Origin: CAUZJF01 sp965248605
GTDB taxonomy: Bacteria; Chloroflexota; Dehalococcoidia; Lucifugimonadales; CAUZJF01
Assembly: GCA_965248605.1 (NCBI GenBank)
Contig: CBDFJV010000006.1
Span: 620,001 to 684,000 of the forward strand
DNA length: 64,000 bases
Reading direction: 5' to 3'
Shown: one piece after another, positions 59,054-64,000 of the stretch
Layout: every line of letters begins with the position of its first letter
How positions within the stretch are numbered: the first letter of the stretch is position 1
Notes under the pieces: generated by a model
Told to the model about the DNA's origin: nothing
The model's input: only the letters and a program-made list of their open reading frames with translations
Databases searched by the model: none
Translations under genes and position numbers: made by a program

Positions 59054-61378
59054 TTAGCTCTCGTTTTCTGGCTGTTTTTCGCTCCTGAAGGTCCACCATG
59101 TACCCCTTTCCCCATGCCCCTTCTCGATCTCGAAAAGGACGGAAAGGGCCTCCTGCATGGCCGAAAGATGAGTGCCGAGGGTCTGAGGGCTCGAAAAGTG
59201 CCATTTCATACCGAGATGGTCTGCGACCGCCTTGAGTTCATTGTTGAGATCCTTGGTGCGGATCTTTCGACCCTCGTTAGTGCCCACGCCGGCCATCTGC
59301 CCTTCGGGGGTCTGCTCAAGCCACTCCTCGAGCAGGACCGTGATGTCCGCTTCCTCGGTTGCAAACGCGGACTGTGACAAAGGCAGCTTGTTGAGGGCTG
59401 ACGCAATCTGTGCACCCGCGCCCAGCGCAGAGCCGATCCAGTTGGCGAGACCGGCGAAGTCCGCAAGCCGTATAGAAAGATCGACTCCCTCCGGCTCCTT
59501 GTAGGGGGTCGCTATGACACGGCTGATGAGTCGGACGTAGTCGCTCATTAGCTGGTCCCGGAGGGAGTCGATCTCGGCCAGCACGTCGACCTCCCTGCGT
59601 TTGACCTCTAGCTTGTTGAGCCGAAATATCACCATCCGGTTGGCCACGTCCTCACGGCGGAACCTGGGCGTTCGAGCAGTGACCGCCAGGAAGCACTTGG
59701 GTACGTATGACGCCAACTCGTTGGTCGTGTGGAGCTTGCGCTTCGAGTCCTCGACGCCCGTCGCGGTGGCCGCCAAGGCGTCCTCGATCCAGGGGACGTA
59801 GGAGTCCACGTTGTCGAAGCAGGCAAAAGGCTTGTTGGTGACGATGGCCCAGAAGTCCTGCTCTCCCTTCTCCCCACGCCTGGCCACGTTGTTCTCGTGC
59901 TGGGGGCCGAACAGCAGCCGCCCCACGCGCCGAAAGAAGTTTGACTTGCCTGAGCCGGTGGGGCCGAGGGCAAGAGCGATCGGCTTGGTCGGTTGCAGTG
60001 TCTCGAAGGCCAGCGAAAGCAACCAGGCGAGCATGAGCAGCCGTTGCTCGGGCTCCGTATGCGCCTGCGTGTCGTCGAAGGAGAGCGAGCGCATGAGCGT
60101 CTCGATGAGGATGTCCTCGGGCGCGTCGGCGATGTACTTCCACGGCCTAAAGCGCCTGCCGTGAGTGAACAGGACGCCGTCGACGCCGTTGTCCCTGTAC
60201 TCGATGGACTTGCCGTCGACTCGCAGGAGACGCCCTTCCCCCATGTCGAGATAGACCACCCCGGTGTCCCTGTCGTAGTAGCTGAATGTCGCAACTGTGG
60301 CTTCCTGGCCCCTCAGCAGAGCCTCGACCACCATCTGCTCCACCAGGTAGAGATAGAGGATATCCTGGCGGTTGACCGAGTAGCGGTCGTTCAGAAACAC
60401 CCTGAGCAGCGGCTCGTCCCTCTCTATCAAGATCAACGACCTGGTCGGCCGGTGGAAGTAGTAGTGCCAGTCCAGGACGGTCTTTACGAAGAAGCCCTCG
60501 GTCTTCATGTGGGCGATGACGGCAAGCGCCGGCTCTCGGTGCTTGGTCGCGTTCTCGCCGTTGGGCTCCCCCGCGGGTGGGCCGTCCAACGGCGTCTCAT
60601 AGTCCGGCACCAGGTCGACGAACTCCCGCAACACGTCGGCCGTCCTGTCCTCCGATGCGTCGAGCCAATCCGACACGTCGCCGTCCTCGGGGAGACCGCT
60701 CAGCTCGACCAGACGGACGGTCTTCGCGACGCCTTCGAGGCTTGCAGCTACGGCCTGGGCGTGGTCCATACCCGCTCGGTCGTTGTCCGGGATGATCGCG
60801 ACGCGGCGCCCCTTTAGGTCCGGGTTGTACTGCTTGTACCACTTGCCCGCCCCCTGGGGATTCGTCGTCGCAGTCAGCCCTAGCCCCGCCAGGCGGTCGG
60901 CGTCCTTCTCCCCTTCCACTACGAACACCCATGCGTCGTCCGGTGCAGCCAGCAGCTCGGGCAGCCGGTACAGGACCCGTTTGGTCCCCTTGATGCTCCA
61001 CTCCCACTCACCCGGCTTTGTCGAGCTGGGGCGCCGCTGGGCGATCTCCTTCGCATCGCCGGGGCTCGTCCTGAACCTCACGACCTGGTACGCAAGCTTG
61101 CCCGCCGTGTCCCGGTAGTCGTAGGTGGCCTCGAACTCCCTCTTCCAGGTCGGCGGGTCGTCGTCGATGGGAATCTCCCAGGCCTTGGCGAGCCGCTTCA
61201 CACCACCGACCCCGCAGCTCCAGCACTTGACGAGCTCCTTGGAGACGTTGATGCCCAGGCTCGGCTTGCCACCCTCTTTGTCGGGGTGCCACGGGCACCA
61301 CGCCTGGGCCTCGCCCCGGCTGTTCGGCTGCTTGGTGACGTCGGGATGGGCGACGATACGGTTCAGCAGTGGGTTCAT
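59054..61378 (-). CDS. Primase/TOPRIM/P-loop ATPase replication protein
   Basis: 774 residues. Zinc-binding primase head (CPWH at 28-31, KCWSCG at 52-56), TOPRIM domain (VVEGEKDADRLAG near 154, IIPDNDRAG near 195), then an ATPase with Walker A GPTGSGKSNFFRR (near 470) and FACFDNVDSYVPW (near 520), followed by RFRREDVANRMVIFRL, arginine-finger-like. Primase-helicase fusions of this type initiate replication of phages and plasmids. GGAGG precedes the ATG at 61378; a longer frame starts at 61444. Its 3' end meets the iteron-like array. Confidence 0.85.
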   Translation of the reverse strand: MNPLLNRIVAHPDVTKQPNSRGEAQAWCPWHPDKEGGKPSLGINVSKELVKCWSCGVGGVKRLAKAWEIPIDDDPPTWKREFEATYDYRDTAGKLAYQVVRFRTSPGDAKEIAQRRPSSTKPGEWEWSIKGTKRVLYRLPELLAAPDDAWVFVVEGEKDADRLAGLGLTATTNPQGAGKWYKQYNPDLKGRRVAIIPDNDRAGMDHAQAVAASLEGVAKTVRLVELSGLPEDGDVSDWLDASEDRTADVLREFVDLVPDYETPLDGPPAGEPNGENATKHREPALAVIAHMKTEGFFVKTVLDWHYYFHRPTRSLILIERDEPLLRVFLNDRYSVNRQDILYLYLVEQMVVEALLRGQEATVATFSYYDRDTGVVYLDMGEGRLLRVDGKSIEYRDNGVDGVLFTHGRRFRPWKYIADAPEDILIETLMRSLSFDDTQAHTEPEQRLLMLAWLLSLAFETLQPTKPIALALGPTGSGKSNFFRRVGRLLFGPQHENNVARRGEKGEQDFWAIVTNKPFACFDNVDSYVPWIEDALAATATGVEDSKRKLHTTNELASYVPKCFLAVTARTPRFRREDVANRMVIFRLNKLEVKRREVDVLAEIDSLRDQLMSDYVRLISRVIATPYKEPEGVDLSIRLADFAGLANWIGSALGAGAQIASALNKLPLSQSAFATEEADITVLLEEWLEQTPEGQMAGVGTNEGRKIRTKDLNNELKAVADHLGMKWHFSSPQTLGTHLSAMQEALSVLFEIEKGHGERGTWWTFRSEKQPENES

Positions 61379-61406
61379 CTTGTGGAGGCCTCCACCATGG
61401 CGTAGG

Positions 61407-61490
61407 TCAATACTCCGCGTGCTCACGACCGTCCCAGCCCACATAGGCCGGAAACTCCTGGCCTTCCCGATCCGATCCTCTCTCTATCGC
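61407..61490 (-). other. ORF fragment with repeated GWDGREHAEY ending
   Basis: A short frame ending GQEFPAYVGWDGREHAEY and TGA at 61407, with no start codon in a clean position. The same ending closes the protein at 62380. Probably a duplicated gene tail or the end of a gene broken by an indel. Confidence 0.35.
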
Positions 61491-61786
61491 GTCGGCCTGG
61501 ACTGACCTTCGCTCGCCGCATCGCTGGGCGCGGATAGTGGTTCGAGGCGGTACAAGAGCCGAAGCGACACCCAAAGACCTACAACCATGCCGGGAAGGCC
61601 CATACCTAGAGTCACGGCATACGGCAACCACTCGAGATAGCCCGGAAGTCGCACTGGAAACGGTAACAGGAAGATCAAAGCCGCTATCGTCATTCCTGCC
61701 CCGAAGACGAAGAGCGACCAGGCTATGATGAACCTGGCCAGCGCGGATCTGGGCAGGATGCCGTGTAGGAGGTCAGCCATTGTCAT
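61484..61786 (-). CDS. Multi-span small membrane protein
   Basis: 100 residues with three segments: FIIAWSLFVFGAGMTIAALI, LEWLPYAVTLGMGLPGMVV and GLWVSLRLLYRL. ATG at 61786 after GAGGACGAG. No family recognised. Confidence 0.6.
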   Translation of the reverse strand: MTMADLLHGILPRSALARFIIAWSLFVFGAGMTIAALIFLLPFPVRLPGYLEWLPYAVTLGMGLPGMVVGLWVSLRLLYRLEPLSAPSDAASEGQSRPTR

Positions 61787-61804
61787 CTCGTCCTCCTCGA
61801 TGCG

Positions 61805-62095
61805 CTACCCCGTGGCCCGGGCCACGGTCCACGAACCCGGACTCGGTGCACCCCCCCCATGACTCTGCCAGTAGGTGAGGAGACCGTGGTATTCGTCGGG
61901 GTGGGATTCGTACATGTGGTCCCGTGCGAGGCGCTCCCATCCGAACCGGAACAGCCTGAAATGAGCTTCGGTGGCGTCGGGGTGGCAGAGCTGGAGTGCG
62001 TCGCAGCCCGCGCACGGATCGAAGCCGCGGACGGCAGTGGCCCAGGTCTTGGTCACGATAGCAATCGCGGCGTATTCATCGGAGGTCATACTCAT
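61805..62095 (-). CDS. Hypothetical small protein with CxxC
   Basis: 96 residues. Helical start (DEYAAIAIVTKTWATAVRGF), DPCAGCDALQLC cysteines, and AHFRLFRFGWERLARDH. A G8 tract at 61851-61858 near the C-terminus makes the last 25 residues sensitive to indels. ATG at 62095 with AGGAG upstream. Confidence 0.55.
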   Translation of the reverse strand: MSMTSDEYAAIAIVTKTWATAVRGFDPCAGCDALQLCHPDATEAHFRLFRFGWERLARDHMYESHPDEYHGLLTYWQSHGGGAPSPGSWTVARATG

Positions 62096-62378
62096 CTCTC
62101 CTGCTCGTCTTGTAACGTGGGACTGTGACGATCCGCACCTCGTCGAACCCACTCGTCATCGGCGTGGGGCTTGAACCAGGGGCCCACTCGTTCACCAGCT
62201 CTGTGTTCTCCGGCCTCAGCCGCTCCTCTAGAGACCACCGCGGTATCACCACCCGCGACCCCGATCCCTTGATGTACCTGATGCGCCCCTGGTACATCTC
62301 CTGCTTGAGCTTCCAGACGCCGATGCTCAGGCAGGCGGCAGCCTCCTTGACTCTGTAGCCCAGCTTGCTATCGTTCAT
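62076..62378 (-). CDS. Excisionase/MerR-like DNA-binding protein
   Basis: 100 residues. YRVKEAAACLSIGVWKLKQE, then MYQGRIRYIKGSGSRVVIP, is the winged-helix HTH_17 pattern of phage excisionases. The C-terminal tail is uncharacterised. Such proteins control excision or transcription; no integrase is in view to pair with it. Confidence 0.72.
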   Translation of the reverse strand: MNDSKLGYRVKEAAACLSIGVWKLKQEMYQGRIRYIKGSGSRVVIPRWSLEERLRPENTELVNEWAPGSSPTPMTSGFDEVRIVTVPRYKTSRRDEYDLR

Positions 62379-62379
62379 A

Positions 62380-62571
62380 TCAGTACTCCGCGTGCTCTCG
62401 GCCGTCCCAGCCGATGTAGGCGGGGAACTCGGGGCCTTCTCGTTTTTCTTCCTCCCGCTCCATGCAGCAATCAATGCACTCAAGGACCTTGTCACCAAAC
62501 GCTGGACGCCGCCGGTACGGTAGTGCGTAGGCATCTGGGAACGCCTTCTTGCAGGTGAAGCATCTACGCAT
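62380..62571 (-). CDS. Small zinc-ribbon protein
   Basis: 63 residues: MRRCFTCKKAFPDAYALPYR, then LECIDCCMEREEEKREG, two Cys pairs forming a zinc ribbon, and the tail GPEFPAYIGWDGREHAEY shared with the fragment at 61407. Start at 62571 overlaps the methyltransferase stop by 8 bases. Confidence 0.6.
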   Translation of the reverse strand: MRRCFTCKKAFPDAYALPYRRRPAFGDKVLECIDCCMEREEEKREGPEFPAYIGWDGREHAEY

Positions 62572-63124
62572 GGTCAGCCCTATCATTGAGCAGTTGCCTG
62601 CCTATGTACTCCGTGAATACCGGCGGTATGGCCTGGGTTAGCTCGTCACGCTTCATCCAGTCGATGCCCATCGCCTCGGCTGCCAGCCGCCACCCCTTCG
62701 CGTGGCCGATTCCAACGCCGTTGCCCTGAGCACCGTTCTGCCAATTCGCGAGCGTTGGCATAGCAAACTCAACGTGCTCATAACCCTCACGCAGCTTCAG
62801 GCCACCACCGCTGGGGGGTTGCTCAACCAGGGTGGGCAACCCGATATGACGGGCATTCTCTTTCCGATAGTTTGGGTTGAAGTTGCCGGACCGGGTTGGG
62901 ATGGTGACGATCTTGCTTGCACGGTCCTTCAGTTCCCGCCCAGCCCTGATACGCTGAATGTGCTTCGGATGCCCCGGTGCCAGCCAGAACCAGTTGGTCG
63001 CGAACAGCCTGTGCCGGTAGAACGGCAGCCCGAACATGGTCCCGCAGAGCCAACCTGCCTTGAGCCCGTGCGACTCAAGCCCGCGCTTCTGGAGCGTCTT
63101 CGACCCCCCCCATGACGTTCTCAA
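62564..63124 (-). CDS. C5 DNA methyltransferase, C-terminal half (split by frameshift)
   Basis: The frame continues the methyltransferase after the G8 tract: SKTLQKRGLESHGLKAGWLC, then GTMFGLPFYRHRLFATNWFW, and the catalytic-domain end (EFAMPTLANWQNGAQGNGVG, WMKRDELTQAIPPVFTEYIG). The RHRLF segment and the NGVGIGHAKGW region belong to the target recognition part. The ATG at 63124 is inside the upstream half and probably not a real start. Confidence 0.75.
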   Translation of the reverse strand: MRTSWGGSKTLQKRGLESHGLKAGWLCGTMFGLPFYRHRLFATNWFWLAPGHPKHIQRIRAGRELKDRASKIVTIPTRSGNFNPNYRKENARHIGLPTLVEQPPSGGGLKLREGYEHVEFAMPTLANWQNGAQGNGVGIGHAKGWRLAAEAMGIDWMKRDELTQAIPPVFTEYIGRQLLNDRADHA

Positions 63125-63608
63125 CGACGTAGGGCTTGCCGAGGGCTTCCAGCATTTCGATAGTAGGCAAGATCAGCAGTGGGTAGTCTCGCCCGCGCAG
63201 CCACGGCAGGTTGTGCATGATGCTGTAGCCCTGGCACGGCGGCGAGGCGTGGATGGCGTCGAACTCGCGCCCGTGCTCAGCTAGGTACTCCAGCGCGTCG
63301 GCTTGGACGAACTCGAACGGATAGCGTGGCTGCGGCTTGATGTCCACGCCGATGATCTCGTCGAAGCCTGCATTGTGATAGCCCACGGCTGCGCCGCCAG
63401 CGCCACAGAAAAGGTCAAGGAGTCTGATGTCCTCTGCCGTGCCGTGCTCCTTGACAGCCGCGAGGAGTTGCTTCAGCGTCATGCCCTCAATGCGCTTCTC
63501 GCCGCCGAAGAGTTCGATGTCTTCCCCGCGAGTGAGCAGGTAACGTCGGGCGGATTCCTCGCCGAATAGACCGCCTTCGTCCGTCAACTGTCGTGCTGTG
63601 CTCACCAT
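63075..63608 (-). CDS. C5 DNA methyltransferase, N-terminal catalytic half (split by frameshift)
   Basis: 177-residue frame. LLDLFCGAGGAAVGYHNAGF (motif I), VDIKPQPRYPF, ASPPCQGYS with catalytic C125 (motif IV) and YVVENVMGG (motif VI). Immediately after VMGG the frame breaks at a run of eight G (63104-63111) and stops at 63075; the rest continues in another frame at 62564-63112. Without the indel it would be one protein of about 350 residues. Such a tract could switch the enzyme on and off, or reflect a sequencing error. Confidence 0.8.
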   Translation of the reverse strand: MVSTARQLTDEGGLFGEESARRYLLTRGEDIELFGGEKRIEGMTLKQLLAAVKEHGTAEDIRLLDLFCGAGGAAVGYHNAGFDEIIGVDIKPQPRYPFEFVQADALEYLAEHGREFDAIHASPPCQGYSIMHNLPWLRGRDYPLLILPTIEMLEALGKPYVVENVMGGVEDAPEARA

Positions 63609-64000
63609 TTCTCCCTCGCTGCGAATTCAGCCTCACTCCGAGCTTCGTTTCGATGAGCCCTCGCTGGGCTAGCCCGCGCTCCATTGGCGGCGGGCCGATC
63701 TCTTTCATTTCGCGCCCAGTTCCGGAACGTCTGGAAGAGTTCGCTGTACCGCTTTGCCTCGTACGACCAGGGCTTGGACTTCGACGGGTCGTACTGAAGT
63801 CGGTTGAGCATCGAATCGGCGGCGGCCAGCGCAACATCTCCATCAAGTTTGGATTCAACGAACGCCACGAGCTGAGGGCACTTGACCTCGTCGTGGTCGG
63901 TATTGCCGGGAATGGCGTGGAACACCGAATGCCAGTCAGTCAAGGGGGGACCTACAGGGGGGATAATGTCTTTGTTGTCTCTCTTGTTGTCCTTAAGAGG
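63602..64000 (-). CDS. Replication-type protein, 5' end outside the window (partial)
   Basis: The frame is open to the window edge: upstream of the TTG at 63943 it continues as DNKRDNKDIIPPVGPP, a charged linker like those in phage replication organisers. The visible part is helical (HDEVKCPQLVAFVESKLDGD, ALAAADSMLNRLQYDPSKSK, SYEAKRYSELFQTFRNWARN). No family assigned with certainty. The stop overlaps the start of the methyltransferase gene by 7 bases. Confidence 0.55.
   Translation of the reverse strand, partial: PLKDNKRDNKDIIPPVGPPLTDWHSVFHAIPGNTDHDEVKCPQLVAFVESKLDGDVALAAADSMLNRLQYDPSKSKPWSYEAKRYSELFQTFRNWARNERDRPAANGARASPARAHRNEARSEAEFAAREKW

Larger units (their letters stand above)
38848..64000. 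mobile_element. Integrated virus-like or plasmid-like element (right end outside window)
   Basis: From the 3' end of tRNA-Leu to the window edge the gene content changes completely: overlapping small membrane proteins, Zot-like ATPase, HTH regulator at a large palindrome, repeat-rich giant proteins, primase-helicase, PolX-like protein, serine recombinase, excisionase-like HTH, DNA methyltransferase and iteron-like arrays. No duplicate of the tRNA 3' end and no integrase is seen inside the window, so the right boundary is presumably beyond 64 kb. Confidence 0.65.

Overview
The window looks like a chromosomal segment of an uncultured member of the Chloroflexota, most like the SAR202 / Dehalococcoidia group. 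This is inferred from gene content: an acVLRF1-type peptidyl-tRNA hydrolase, a DUF3179 protein, an orphan sulfopyruvate-decarboxylase-like subunit, a UGSC-family selenoprotein, large lipoproteins with Thr/Pro-rich linkers, a GC-rich base composition and many short dispersed palindromes. No rRNA gene is present to confirm it.

Layout. 1-13.2 kb: tail of an Mrp-type ATPase, a vapBC pair, polA, an orphan hicB, a giant Kelch lipoprotein with a degenerate protease domain, a phage-type HTH protein, a PhyH-type dioxygenase, an alpha/beta hydrolase and an FHA regulator. Two identical 133-bp MITE-like copies in inverted orientation bracket 4.2-11.3 kb. 12.1-14.1 kb: prfA-prmC, which are translationally coupled. 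14.2-17.2 kb: a decayed island at tRNA-Ser(UGA) with a frameshifted integrase, phage tail remnants and an IS1182 fragment. 17.5-35 kb: housekeeping and metabolic genes, namely ffh, an M28 peptidase lipoprotein, gyrA, a DUF5343 protein, a Cys-less glutamine-amidotransferase-like protein, an ABC-F ATPase behind a leader-peptide attenuator, DUF3179, an SDR oxidoreductase, acVLRF1, rpiB, a TPP protein, an RDD protein and the UGSC selenoprotein. 35.7-38.6 kb: a copper operon, csoR-copA-YHS, with a CsoR operator.

38.85-64 kb: an accessory element starting right after tRNA-Leu(CAA) and running off the window. It has a divergent pair of operons around a 36-bp perfect palindrome. The leftward operon holds overlapping small membrane proteins and a Zot-like ATPase. 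The rightward operon holds an HTH regulator, secreted and LamG-like membrane proteins and a giant repeat-rich zinc-knuckle protein. A large secreted repeat metallopeptidase follows. The replication side has a primase/TOPRIM/ATPase protein, a PolX-like nucleotidyltransferase, a serine recombinase with a palindromic site, an excisionase-like HTH, a C5 DNA methyltransferase broken at a G8 tract, and two copies of an iteron-like region. No capsid, terminase, relaxase or integrase is recognisable, so I read it as an unclassified virus-like or plasmid-like integrated element.

The strongest individual observations are: (1) a selenoprotein gene with an in-frame UGA in a UGSC motif, a SECIS-like hairpin and a possible second in-frame UGA; (2) the 25-kb Zot/primase element; (3) an 18-codon leader ORF with terminator-like hairpins before the ABC-F gene; (4) pseudo-enzymes lacking catalytic residues.
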